Assembly (NCBI GenBank): GCA_023404955.1
Contig: JAEXZY010000019.1
Coordinates: 1-64,000 of the forward strand
DNA: 64,000 nt
Direction: 5' to 3'
Source of the DNA: Actinomycetes bacterium
GTDB lineage: Bacteria > Actinomycetota > Actinomycetes > Mycobacteriales > Mycobacteriaceae
Positions 1-7,635 of the stretch are shown one piece after another; position 1 is the stretch's first letter; each line of letters starts with the position of its first letter. The translations under genes and the position numbers were made by a program. The notes below the pieces were generated by a model. The model did no database searches. It was not told the origin of the DNA and saw only the letters and a list, made by a program, of their open reading frames with translations.

Positions 1-92
1 GTCCCGGGCGACGCGTCGGTGGAGGTCACGTCTCGACCGTAGGCCCTGCTCCACGCGAGATCGACCGGGGGAACACGACAGGGCCGGAGGCT

Positions 93-171
93 CGCCAGAG
101 CCGGGGACGCCGCAGGGCCCGGGACCGTACGGTCCCGGGCCCTGCGCGACGAGCCCCGGAGGGCTCTGGCG
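93..171 (-). terminator. Nested inverted repeat downstream of rplQ, probable terminator or 3' RNA stabiliser
   Basis: A perfect 36-nt palindrome lies at 111-146 (arms 111-126 and 131-146 around GTAC). It sits inside a second pair of 10-nt arms, 93-102 and 162-171. It lies directly after the rplQ stop on the minus strand, where the ribosomal transcript should end. No T-run follows on the minus strand, so this is not a classic intrinsic terminator; actinobacterial terminators often lack the U-tract. The rest of bases 1-183 shows no gene. Confidence 0.6.
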
Positions 172-183
172 GGAAGAGGAGGC

Positions 184-741
184 TCAGGCCTCCTTCTTCT
201 CCTCCGTGGCGTCCTCGACGGGCGCGTCCTGGACGTCCTCGGCGGGAGCGTCCTCGACGGCGGCGTCCTCGACGGGCGCGTCCTCGACCTTGTCGGCCTT
301 CTTGGACGGCTTGTCGGCCTTCTTCTTGCTCGCCTTCTCGGCAGCCTTCTCCGCCTCGCGGACGACGGCCTGCTTCGGGCTGACGGGCTCGGTCACGAGC
401 TCGATCACCGCGAGGGGCGCGTTGTCGCCCTTGCGCGTGCCGACCTTCGTGATGCGCGTGTAGCCACCCTCACGCTCCGCCATCTGCGGGGCGATCTCGG
501 TGAACAGCGTGTGCACCACGGACTTGTCGCGGACGACGCGCAGGACGCGACGGCGCGCGTGCAGGTCGCCGCGCTTGGCGAACGTGATGAGGCGCTCGGC
601 CACCGGGCGCAGGCGCTTCGCCTTGGTCTCGGTGGTCGTGATGCGGCCGTGCTCGAAGAGCTGGGTGGACAGGTTCGCGAGCATCAGGCGCTCGTGAGCC
701 GGTCCGCTGCCGAGCCGGGGGCCCTTGGCGGGGGTAGGCAT
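184..741 (-). CDS. rplQ: 50S ribosomal protein L17
   Basis: L17 lies near the peptide exit tunnel of the large subunit. The protein is 185 aa with the typical start MPTPAKGPRLG and the segment LFEHGRITTTETKAKRLRP. A low-complexity acidic and lysine-rich tail (about residues 130-185, repeating EDAPVEDA) follows. It is the last gene of the infA-rplQ group, 74 nt after rpoA. The core resembles Micrococcales (Cellulomonas-type) L17 rather than mycobacterial L17, for example in FAKRGDLHARRRV and ELVTEPVSPKQAVV, whereas mycobacteria typically carry HAKKGALHNRREV-like text. See the chimera finding. Identity as L17 is certain; taxonomic origin is inferred from memory of the families. Confidence 0.97.
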   Translation of the reverse strand: MPTPAKGPRLGSGPAHERLMLANLSTQLFEHGRITTTETKAKRLRPVAERLITFAKRGDLHARRRVLRVVRDKSVVHTLFTEIAPQMAEREGGYTRITKVGTRKGDNAPLAVIELVTEPVSPKQAVVREAEKAAEKASKKKADKPSKKADKVEDAPVEDAAVEDAPAEDVQDAPVEDATEEKKEA

Positions 742-815
742 GGGATGTGCTCCTTGGGAAGTGATCGCGCCGCAGGTGCGGACCCGGACGCGCTGAGGTG
801 TCTAGAGCCGCAGGC

Positions 816-1835
816 TCAGTACTGCTGCTCGGTGTCCGAGAACGTCGCCTCGTCGTCGTCGCCGTCGTAGTACGCGGCGGCCGACGGGTCGAAGTCGAGC
901 GGCGAGTCCTTGAGGGACAGGCCGAGCTCGGCGAGCTTCTCCTTCACCTCGTTGATGGACTTCGCACCGAAGTTGCGGATGTCCAGCAGGTCCGCCTCGC
1001 TGCGTGCGACGAGCTCGCCCACCTGGTGGATGCCCTCGCGCTTGAGGCAGTTGTACGAGCGGATCGTGAGGTTGAGCTCCTCGATCGGCAGCGCCAGGTC
1101 CGCGGCCAGGGCCGCGTCCGTCGGCGACGGACCGATCTCGATGCCCTCGGCCTCGACGTTGAGCTCGCGGGCGAGGCCGAAGAGCTCCACCAGCGTCTTG
1201 CCGGCCGACGCGAGCGCGTCGCGCGGCGAGATCGCCGGCTTCGTCTCGACGTCCACGACCAGCTTGTCGAAGTCCGTGCGCTGCTCGACACGCGTCGCCT
1301 CGACCTTGTAGGTCACCTTGAGGACCGGCGAGTAGATCGAGTCGACCGGGATCCGGCCGATCTCGGCGTCGAACGACTTGTTCTGCGAGGCCGAGACGTA
1401 GCCACGGCCGCGCTCGACGGTCAGCTCGATCTCGAGCTTGCCCTTGTCGTTGAGCGTGGCGATGTGCAGCTCGGGGTTGTGGACCTCCACACCCGCGGGC
1501 GGGACGATGTCCGCCGCGGTGACCGCACCAGCACCCTGCTTGCGCAGGTACATCACGACGGGCTCGTCGTTCTCCGAGGAGACGACGAGGTTCTTGATGT
1601 TGAGGATGACCTCGGTCACGTCCTCCTTCACACCCGGCACGGTGGTGAACTCGTGGAGCACACCGTCGATGCGGATGGAGGTGACCGCCGCGCCCGGGAT
1701 GGACGACAGCAGCGTGCGACGCAGCGAGTTGCCGAGGGTGTAACCGAATCCGGGCTCCAGCGGTTCGATGACGAACTGGGACCGGTTCTCGGCGATGACC
1801 TCTTCGCTGAGTGTGGGGCGCTGAGAAATCAGCAT
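816..1835 (-). CDS. rpoA: DNA-directed RNA polymerase alpha subunit (possible chimeric gene)
   Basis: Alpha dimerises to nucleate RNA polymerase assembly; its C-terminal domain touches UP elements and activators. Length is 339 aa. The N-terminal domain begins MLISQRPTLSEE and contains LEPGFGYTLGNSLRRTLLSS. The C-terminal domain (about 250-315) contains SYNCLKREGIHQVGELV and LLDIRNFGAKSINEVK. The first residues match mycobacterial alpha, but from about residue 75 on the text (ILNIKNLVVSSENDEPVVMY, GRGYVSASQNKSFDAEIGR, tail ATFSDTEQQY) follows Cellulomonas-like proteins, and the mycobacterial tail ending in ETEQL is missing. Leu is written mostly CTC in that part. The change falls in the most conserved stretch of the gene, which is where recombination or misassembly would join two species. 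Confidence 0.95.
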   Translation of the reverse strand: MLISQRPTLSEEVIAENRSQFVIEPLEPGFGYTLGNSLRRTLLSSIPGAAVTSIRIDGVLHEFTTVPGVKEDVTEVILNIKNLVVSSENDEPVVMYLRKQGAGAVTAADIVPPAGVEVHNPELHIATLNDKGKLEIELTVERGRGYVSASQNKSFDAEIGRIPVDSIYSPVLKVTYKVEATRVEQRTDFDKLVVDVETKPAISPRDALASAGKTLVELFGLARELNVEAEGIEIGPSPTDAALAADLALPIEELNLTIRSYNCLKREGIHQVGELVARSEADLLDIRNFGAKSINEVKEKLAELGLSLKDSPLDFDPSAAAYYDGDDDEATFSDTEQQY

Positions 1836-1918
1836 GGTGTTTTCTTCTCCTTCTCGGCAACCGCTATTTGATGCCGATCTAGTGACCTGTGCCCGGCTGG
1901 TTCGCCGGGCCAGGGGTG

Positions 1919-2524
1919 TTACTTCGAGTAGAGCTCGACGATCAGCTGCTCGGTCAGCGGGACGTCGATCTGCGCGCGCTCGGGCAGCTGGTGCACGAGG
2001 ATGCGCTGACGCTCGCCGACGACCTGCAGCCAGCCCGGGATCGGGCGCTCGCCGGCGGTCTGCCGGGCCACCTCGAAGGGCAGGGTGTTGATCGACTTGT
2101 CCTTGATGTCGACGATGTCGTACTGCGACACCCGGTAGCTGGGCACATCGACCTTCACACCGTTGACGGTGAAGTGGCCGTGGCTGACCAGCTGACGCGC
2201 CATGCGGCGGGTGCGGGCCAGACCGGCCCGGTACACGACGTTGTCCAGCCGGCTCTCGAGGATGCGCAGCAGGTTGTCACCGGTCTTGCCGGGCTGACGC
2301 ACTGCTTCCTCGTAGTAGCGACGGAACTGCTTCTCCATGACGCCGTAGGTGAAGCGGGCCTTCTGCTTCTCCTGCAGCTGGGTGCGGTATTCGCTCTCCT
2401 TGATCCGCGCACGGCCGTGCTGGCCGGGCGGGTAGGGGCGCTTCTCGAACGACTGATCTCCACCGACGAGGTCGACGCCCAGGCGGCGCGACTTGCGGGT
2501 GACGGGTCCGGTGTAACGAGCCAT
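1919..2524 (-). CDS. rpsD: 30S ribosomal protein S4
   Basis: S4 is a primary 16S rRNA binder that nucleates assembly of the 30S body. It is 201 aa, beginning MARYTGPVTRKSRRLGVDLV, with a C-terminal S4 RNA-binding domain (about 90-160, LESRLDNVVYRAGLARTRR). The text is nearly identical to mycobacterial S4 as I know it, including the ending LTEQLIVELYSK. It follows rpsK by 22 nt in the same operon and precedes rpoA by 83 nt. This is the first clearly mycobacterial gene after the foreign-looking rpoA/rplQ. Confidence 0.98.
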   Translation of the reverse strand: MARYTGPVTRKSRRLGVDLVGGDQSFEKRPYPPGQHGRARIKESEYRTQLQEKQKARFTYGVMEKQFRRYYEEAVRQPGKTGDNLLRILESRLDNVVYRAGLARTRRMARQLVSHGHFTVNGVKVDVPSYRVSQYDIVDIKDKSINTLPFEVARQTAGERPIPGWLQVVGERQRILVHQLPERAQIDVPLTEQLIVELYSK

Positions 2525-2546
2525 GAGTTCTAGTTCTCCCTATCCC

Positions 2547-2960
2547 TTAGACCCGGCGCCGCTTGGGCGGACGGCAACCGTTGTGCGGCTGAGGGGTGAC
2601 GTCGGAAATCGCGCCCACCTCGAGGCCGGCGGCCTGCAGCGAGCGGATGGCGGTCTCGCGGCCCGAACCCGGACCCTTGACGAACACGTCGACCTTCTTG
2701 ACGCCGTGCTCCTGCGCCTTGCGGGCAGCGTTCTCGGCGGCGAGCTGGGCGGCGAACGGCGTCGACTTGCGCGAGCCCTTGAAGCCCACGTGACCCGAGC
2801 TGGCCCACGCGATGACGTTGCCCTGCGGATCGGTGATCGACACGATCGTGTTGTTGAACGTGCTCTTGATGTGCGCGGCGCCGTGCGGGACGTTCTTCTT
2901 CTCCCGGCGGCGGGTCTTGGCGGCACCCTTCTTGGGCGCGCCCTTCTTGGCTTGTGCCAT
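2547..2960 (-). CDS. rpsK: 30S ribosomal protein S11
   Basis: S11 forms part of the 30S platform near the E site. It is 137 aa with a lysine-rich N-terminal tail (MAQAKKGAPKKGAAKTRRRE), the core NVPHGAAHIKSTFNNTIV and the invariant end QPHNGCRPPKRRRV. It lies 6 nt after rpsM and 22 nt before rpsD in the minus-strand operon. Confidence 0.98.
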   Translation of the reverse strand: MAQAKKGAPKKGAAKTRRREKKNVPHGAAHIKSTFNNTIVSITDPQGNVIAWASSGHVGFKGSRKSTPFAAQLAAENAARKAQEHGVKKVDVFVKGPGSGRETAIRSLQAAGLEVGAISDVTPQPHNGCRPPKRRRV

Positions 2961-2966
2961 CTCGGG

Positions 2967-3341
2967 TTACCTGGCCTTCTTCTTGCCGGCGATGGTGCGC
3001 TTCGGGCCCTTGCGGGTGCGCGCGTTGGTCTTGGTCCGCTGGCCGCGCACCGGCAGGCCGCGACGATGCCGCAGGCCCTGGTAGCAGCCGATCTCGATCT
3101 TGCGGCGGATGTCGGCCTGCACCTCGCGGCGCAGATCACCTTCCACCTTGATGTTGCCCTCGATGTAGTCGCGCAGCTGGGTCACCTGGTCGTCGGTGAG
3201 GTCCTTGGTGCGCTGGTCCCGGCTGATGCCGGTCGCTTCCAGGATCTCCTGGCTGCGGGTACGGCCGATGCCGTAGATGTAGGTCAGCGCGATCTCCATG
3301 CGCTTGTCGCGCGGCAGATCGACGCCCATGAGACGTGCCAC
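2967..3341 (-). CDS. rpsM: 30S ribosomal protein S13
   Basis: S13 sits in the 30S head and contacts P-site tRNA and the 50S subunit. I chose the GTG at 3341 (VARLMGVDLPRDKRMEIALT), giving 124 aa, because mycobacterial S13 starts with this text and AGAAGGAA lies about 8 nt upstream. A longer open frame from 3392 adds 17 residues without family support. The end is KRTIAGKKKAR. It precedes rpsK by 6 nt. Confidence 0.96.
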   Translation of the reverse strand: MARLMGVDLPRDKRMEIALTYIYGIGRTRSQEILEATGISRDQRTKDLTDDQVTQLRDYIEGNIKVEGDLRREVQADIRRKIEIGCYQGLRHRRGLPVRGQRTKTNARTRKGPKRTIAGKKKAR

Positions 3342-3402
3342 AGGGGTGTTTCCTTCTCTATGCGGAGGTCTGGTCCCAGTCCGTTCCCGCACTCTTGGCG
3401 GG

Positions 3403-3422
3403 GTCCGGCCTCCGAGCCGGAC
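3403..3422 (-). other. Hairpin in the rpmJ-rpsM intergenic region
   Basis: A 7-bp perfect stem, GTCCGGC (3403-3409) with GCCGGAC (3416-3422) and a 6-nt loop, lies in the 170-nt gap between rpmJ and rpsM. No T-run follows on the minus strand. It could be an RNA-processing or attenuation element that separates infA-rpmJ from rpsM-rplQ expression. No other feature is seen in this gap. Confidence 0.4.
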
Positions 3423-3511
3423 GTGATCGAAGGCCGTATGCCCTCAGTGGTACTGGGAGTTCGTCATTCAGTTGTGTAGGTGGTGGGCCAGGTCCTTGCG
3501 GAAGCCCTGAC

Positions 3512-3625
3512 TCAGCCTTGTCTCTGCTTGTGGCGGGGATCGGAGCAGATCACCATGACCCGCCCATGCCGGCGGATCACCCTGCACTTGTCGCAGATCG
3601 GCTTGACGCTCGGGTTCACCTTCAC
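3512..3625 (-). CDS. rpmJ: 50S ribosomal protein L36
   Basis: This 37-aa zinc-ribbon ribosomal protein was found by translating the minus strand from the GTG at 3625 to TGA at 3512. The text starts [20 protein letters not shown] and ends [10 protein letters not shown]. Cys11, Cys14, Cys27 and His32 form the usual zinc site. It lies 35 nt after infA, as in other mycobacteria. Confidence 0.96.
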
Positions 3626-3660
3626 GGCTGTCGTCGATCCTTCTTCTCGTCGGTGTGCGA

Positions 3661-3882
3661 TTACTTGTAGCGGTACACGATGCGGCCACGGGACAGGTCG
3701 TAGGGAGAGAGCTCCACCACGACGCGGTCCTCGGGGAGGATGCGGATGTAGTGCTGCCGCATCTTGCCGCTGATGTGGGCGAGGACCTTGTGTCCGTTCT
3801 CCAGCTCAATGCGGAACATCGCATTGGGCAGAGGTTCGACAACGCGGCCTTCGACCTCGATGGCACCGTCTTTCTTGGCCAT
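3661..3882 (-). CDS. infA: Translation initiation factor IF-1
   Basis: IF-1 binds the 30S A site during initiation. It is 73 aa, a single S1/OB-fold domain, starting [20 protein letters not shown] and ending [11 protein letters not shown], the standard mycobacterial form. It is the first gene of the infA-rpmJ-rpsM-rpsK-rpsD-rpoA-rplQ group. A promoter is readable upstream at 4029-4057. Confidence 0.98.
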
Positions 3883-4028
3883 ACTGGTTAGCGATCCTTG
3901 CTTTTCGTTTCGTATGGGCGTGCTGGCCTGGTTGGTACAGCTCAGGTCCGACTAGCAACGTGGGCCGGAGCTCGGGAATTCCCGACAGGACACGCAAGAA
4001 GTCGGCGCGCAAACCGCACCGTCGATCC

Positions 4029-4057
4029 ATACTACTCGCTCGGCAGGCAGCCCCAAA
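4029..4057 (-). promoter_or_regulatory. Probable SigA-type promoter for infA operon
   Basis: On the minus strand a -10 box TAGTAT (4029-4034) follows TTTGGG (4052-4057) with a 17-nt spacer (or TTGGGG with 16). It lies about 150 nt upstream of infA and ends just past the devR stop at 4078, so the two genes are tightly packed. The same -10 hexamer occurs in the spc promoter at 38131. Read by eye. Confidence 0.55.
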
Positions 4058-4077
4058 ATCGCCGTATCCGCAGCGTG

Positions 4078-4728
4078 CTAGTCCCGGCCGGACCGCTGTG
4101 CACGGTCGAGGCGGGACACGAACGCCGCCGCCTGGGTGCGCCGCTCCATGCCCAGTTTCGCCAGCAGCCGCGACACGTAGTTTTTCACCGTCTTCTCCGC
4201 GAGGAACATCCGGGCCGCGATTTGCTTGTTGGTCAGCCCCTCCCCCAGCAGATCCAGCAGCACCTTCTCCTGATCGCTGAGACCCGACAGCGGATCCGGC
4301 CGCTCGGCGGCGTCGCGCAGCTTGGCCATCAGCGCGGCAGCCGCGCGGTTGTCCAGAAGCGACCGTCCGGCGCCCACCTCCTTGACGGCTTTCGCCAGCT
4401 CCATGCCCTTGATGTCCTTTATCACGTAGCCGCTGGCGCCGGCCAGGATCGCGTCGAGCATCGCCTCGTCGGAGGTGAACGACGTCAGCATCAGACAGCG
4501 CAGGTCGGGCAAGAGGGACAACAGGTCACGGCACAGTTCGATGCCGTTGCCGTCGGGCAGCCGCACGTCGAGCACGGCCACGTCGGGTTGCAGGGCCGGA
4601 ATGCGGGCCAGCGCCTCGGCCACGGTGCCCGCCTCACCGACGACCTCGAGTTCCTCGTCGGCACTGAGGAGGTCGATCAGCCCGCGACGCACGACCTCGT
4701 GATCGTCGACCAGGAACACGCGGACCAT
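4078..4728 (-). CDS. devR: DevR/DosR-type response regulator
   Basis: This NarL/FixJ-family transcription factor in mycobacteria switches on the hypoxia, NO and dormancy regulon. It is 216 aa, with a receiver domain (1-120) carrying Asp8/Asp9, phosphoacceptor Asp54 (AVLDVRLPDGNG), Thr82 and Lys104, then a LuxR helix-turn-helix (about 150-205, EGLTNKQIAARMFLAEKTVKNYVSRLL). The text is close to M. tuberculosis DosR along its whole length. The cognate kinase is not adjacent as a complete gene; the CHASE3 kinase at 5558-6497 / 8802-9280 is a possible partner and is broken here. The gene is divergent from the universal stress protein (61 nt apart). No convincing DosR box was seen between them. Confidence 0.9.
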   Translation of the reverse strand: MVRVFLVDDHEVVRRGLIDLLSADEELEVVGEAGTVAEALARIPALQPDVAVLDVRLPDGNGIELCRDLLSLLPDLRCLMLTSFTSDEAMLDAILAGASGYVIKDIKGMELAKAVKEVGAGRSLLDNRAAAALMAKLRDAAERPDPLSGLSDQEKVLLDLLGEGLTNKQIAARMFLAEKTVKNYVSRLLAKLGMERRTQAAAFVSRLDRAQRSGRD

Positions 4729-4788
4729 CGGCTCAGTATTCCCCGAACACCCTGGCTAAACGCAGCTATCCGCGGCAATAGTGGGGAC

Positions 4789-5557
4789 ATGACCGCTCCC
4801 ACCCAGCAACCCCCGGTCGTCGTCGGCGTCGACGGGTCAGCGTCGTCGCACGAGGCGCTCGCATGGGCCGCCCGCGACGCTGCGCTGCGCGGGGCGGGTC
4901 TGATCGTCCTGCATGCCGCCGCGCCTCCGGTCAGTTCATGGCCGGCGGCGCGCACACCGATCGGGGTGCCGCAGTGGCAGCGGGAGCTGGGTCGCCAGAT
5001 ACTCGACGACGCCGCGCGAACGGCCCGCGAACTGATAGGCGGAGCGGTCGTCGTCCGGTCCGAGTTCGCGCCGACGGCGCCGACGACGGCACTCGTCGAC
5101 GCGTCCCGAACCGCGGGTCTCGTCGTGGTGGGTTCGCGGGGTCGCGGCGCGCTGGCGCGCACCGTGCTGGGCAGCGTGAGCACCGGATTGGTGCACCGCG
5201 CGCACGGTACGGTCGCGGTGATCCACGGCGGAGCATCGGGACGCGACCAGGGACCCGTCGTCGTCGGCTTGGACGGTTCCGACACCTCCAGGCGTGCCCT
5301 CGACGTCGCCTTTCGACGAGGCGGCCCGCCGCGGTGTGCCGCTCGTCGCAGTGCATGCCTGGTGGTCGCCCGGCGCGTTCGAGTTCCCCGGCTTCGACTT
5401 CGACGAGATGCGGGCCGGGGTGGAAGCCGAGGTCGCCGACCGGTTGACGCCCTGGCGGCAGCGCTTCCCGCAGGTCCGCATCGAGATCGCGGCGGTGCCG
5501 GATCAGCCGGCGCGCCGCCTGGTCGAACACGCCGAGTCGGCGCAACTCCTGGTGGTC
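4789..5557 (+). pseudogene. Universal stress protein, 5' part (frameshifted and separated from its 3' end)
   Basis: This is a tandem two-domain Usp of the mycobacterial type. The first domain is complete: VVVGVDGSASSHEALAWAA and the ATP-binding pattern G-2X-G-9X-G-S (GSRGRGALARTVLGSVS). The second begins PVVVGLDGSDTSRRALDVAF, then the frame breaks at 5311-5313: an extra T in TTT shifts the frame, and removing one T continues DEAARRGVPLVAVHAWWSPG. Homology stops at LLVV (5557), where sequence switches to the opposite-strand kinase. The missing last 34 residues lie at 9287-9391 on the minus strand. Rejoined and with one T removed the gene would encode exactly 290 aa, the usual size. As written it is not functional. 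Confidence 0.85.
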
Positions 5558-6497
5558 CGATGAACGTGTCGAGATCGGAGCTACGGCGCGCAGCGGCCGA
5601 GGTGAGCCCCAGCCCGAGCCCGAACACCCGCTGGATGACGCGGTCGTGCAGGTCGGCGGCGATCCGGGCCTGCTCGTCGCGCAGCTCGCTGTCGACGAGG
5701 CGACGAGTGCTGGCACGCAGGCTCAGTCGCATCTGCTCGACGGCACGGGCCAACTCCGTGGTCTCCCGCGGACCACTGGCGCGGATCGGCTGGTCGTAGT
5801 CCCCCTCGGCGACCGTGGTGACATCGGCGACCAGCTCGTCGACCGGCCGGGTGAGGCGACGTTGCACCACGATCACCGCACCGATCACCACCAGCGCCAA
5901 CACCGCGACGCCGACGCCCAGGATGACGTTGGCTACCCGCTGCGCCGAGTCGATGCGGCGCAGCTGGGCCGCGGCGCTGTCGGTGGCGTAGGTGGCCATG
6001 TCGCGCAGGTGCGTCCGCAGCTCGTCGAACAGGATCTTGCCCTGCAGCGCCATGGCGGACTGCTGCTCGGGCGCGATCGGGCCGGCACGGCGACTCGCGA
6101 TCTGCGGCTCCGCGACCTGCGTCCGCCAGTCCGCCGCGGCGGCGGTCACCTCAGCGAGCAGGTCGCGCCCCCGGTCATCGCCGGCGAGCTGCGCGGTCAG
6201 CGCGTCGGTGAGCGACCGGGCGGCGTCGGTGCCTGCGTCATACGGCTCCAGCGAGACGGGATTGCCGGTCAACAGGAACCCGCGCTGCCCGGTCTCCTGG
6301 TCGGTGTACGCGCGGCGCAGCGCCTCGACGTCGTCCTGCAGCGGCGCTACCCGGGTGCTCAGCTCGTCGACCGCCGCGGCCACGGTGACCCGCGCAGTTA
6401 TGGACGCCGCCGACACGGCCAGGAACACCACGCTGATCACCCCGAGACACATCCAGATCAGCTGCCGTAACGACAGCTGCCGACGGTCCGACCCCAT
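5558..6497 (-). pseudogene. CHASE3-HAMP sensor histidine kinase, N-terminal part (ATPase domain displaced)
   Basis: This is the membrane sensor part of a two-component kinase. From the ATG at 6497 it has TM1 (about 12-34), a CHASE3 extracytoplasmic domain with the hallmark QETGQRGFLLTG (67-78), TM2 (190-212), HAMP (213-265) and a HisKA_3 dimerisation/phosphoacceptor helix with His284 (AADLHDRVIQRVFG). The reading stops at DLDTFIG, where the sequence turns into the universal stress gene. The missing HATPase_c part is on the plus strand at 8802-9280. Joining 5558 to 8802 gives 472 aa in frame. It lies 47 nt downstream of the alcohol dehydrogenase, probably one operon. The DosS-like H-box makes it a plausible partner of DevR, which is inference. 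Confidence 0.82.
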
Positions 6498-6544
6498 GGC
6501 TTGGGGTTTCCCGCACACGCGCCGATCAGTCGTCGCAAATCCGA

Positions 6545-7561
6545 TCAGACGTGCAGGACCGCCGCCCCCGCGATGCGGCCGGAACTCAGATCGGTCAGCG
6601 CGGCGTCGGCCTGATCCAGGCGATAGTGGGGCGTCGTCACCTCGATGCGATGGCGCCCTGCGAACTCCAGGAACTCGCGGGCGTCGGCGCGGGTGTTCGA
6701 GGTGACCGAGCGCAGCTGACGTTCCTGGAAAAGATGCGCCTGGTAGTTCAGCGCGGGAATGTCGCTGAGATGGATGCCCGCGATCGCCAGCGTCCCGCCG
6801 CGGTCGAGCGCTTCGAGGGCGGGCAGCACCAACTCCCCGACGGGCGCGAAGAGGATCGCCGCGTCGAGGGGCACCGGGGGACGGTCCGCCACGCCCTGTA
6901 CCGAGGCCGCCCCGAGCGCCAGCGCCAGCTCGCGGGCGTCGGCGCCCCGCGTCATCACGTGCACCTCGGCGCCCTGAGCCAGCGCCACCTGGGCCGTGAG
7001 GTGCGCGCTGCCCCCGAAACCGTAGATGCCGAGCCGGCCGCCGGCCGGCAGGTCGGCACGCAGCAACGAGCGGTAGCCGATGATGCCCGCGCACAACAGG
7101 GGCGCCAGCTCCTCGTCGGTGTAGCCCTCGGGCAGCCGGTGAACGAAAGCAGCCGGCGCCGTCAGGTATTCGGCATAGCCGCCGTCGGCGTCCCAGCCGG
7201 TGTACCGGGACTCCGGACACAGGTTTTCCCGACCGCGTAGACAGAAGCGGCAGCGCCCGCACGTGTGCCGCAGCCACGCCACCCCCACCCGGTCACCGGG
7301 ACGCAGGTCGGTCGAGGTGTCCAGACCCAGCGAGACGACCTCGCCGACCACCTCGTGGCCCGGGGTCACGTGCGGACGATGTACAGGCAGGTCGCCCTCG
7401 GTGACGTGCAGATCGGTGCGGCACACACCGCAGGCCGCCACAGCGATCAGCACCTCGCCGGCGGCCGGCTCGGGCACGTCGGTGGTGACCAACTCCAGGG
7501 GCCGGGTGACCATCGCCCCCGGTGTGCGGACCCGCCACGCCCGCATCGTGGACTTCGCCAT
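6545..7561 (-). CDS. Zinc-dependent alcohol dehydrogenase family protein
   Basis: A medium-chain dehydrogenase/reductase of 338 aa, predicted to oxidise alcohols with NAD(P). Catalytic zinc ligands are Cys44 (AACGVCRTDLH) and His69-Glu70 (GHE). Structural zinc cysteines are Cys101, 104, 107 and 115 (CGRCRFCLRGRENLC). The Rossmann motif reads GIYGFGGSAH near residue 190. The sequence resembles AdhA-type mycobacterial enzymes, but the exact substrate is unknown. It is divergent from the receiver-flavoprotein gene (start 7636) and upstream of the broken kinase. In mycobacteria such enzymes often sit with hypoxia-responsive genes, which fits the neighbouring DevR. Confidence 0.88.
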   Translation of the reverse strand: MAKSTMRAWRVRTPGAMVTRPLELVTTDVPEPAAGEVLIAVAACGVCRTDLHVTEGDLPVHRPHVTPGHEVVGEVVSLGLDTSTDLRPGDRVGVAWLRHTCGRCRFCLRGRENLCPESRYTGWDADGGYAEYLTAPAAFVHRLPEGYTDEELAPLLCAGIIGYRSLLRADLPAGGRLGIYGFGGSAHLTAQVALAQGAEVHVMTRGADARELALALGAASVQGVADRPPVPLDAAILFAPVGELVLPALEALDRGGTLAIAGIHLSDIPALNYQAHLFQERQLRSVTSNTRADAREFLEFAGRHRIEVTTPHYRLDQADAALTDLSSGRIAGAAVLHV

Positions 7562-7635
7562 GCCGCCCAGTCTGCGCCCTGTGCTGATCGGGTTGGACTC
7601 TTATCGGCTGGACACCGGGCGCATAATTGGACTCG

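Noticed and set aside
206..870. Long plus-strand open frames opposite rplQ and rpoA
   Set aside because: They are antisense shadows of GC-rich ribosomal genes, with low-complexity translation and no ribosome sites.
3885..4077. Extension of plus-strand frame 3898-5799 as one gene
   Set aside because: The frame only becomes meaningful at ATG 4789 (Usp); the upstream part is antisense to devR.
4741..4800. Possible DosR box (GGGGAC half-site) between devR and the stress gene
   Set aside because: Only one half matches the known TTSGGGACTWWAGTCCCSAA consensus and it overlaps the start codon.
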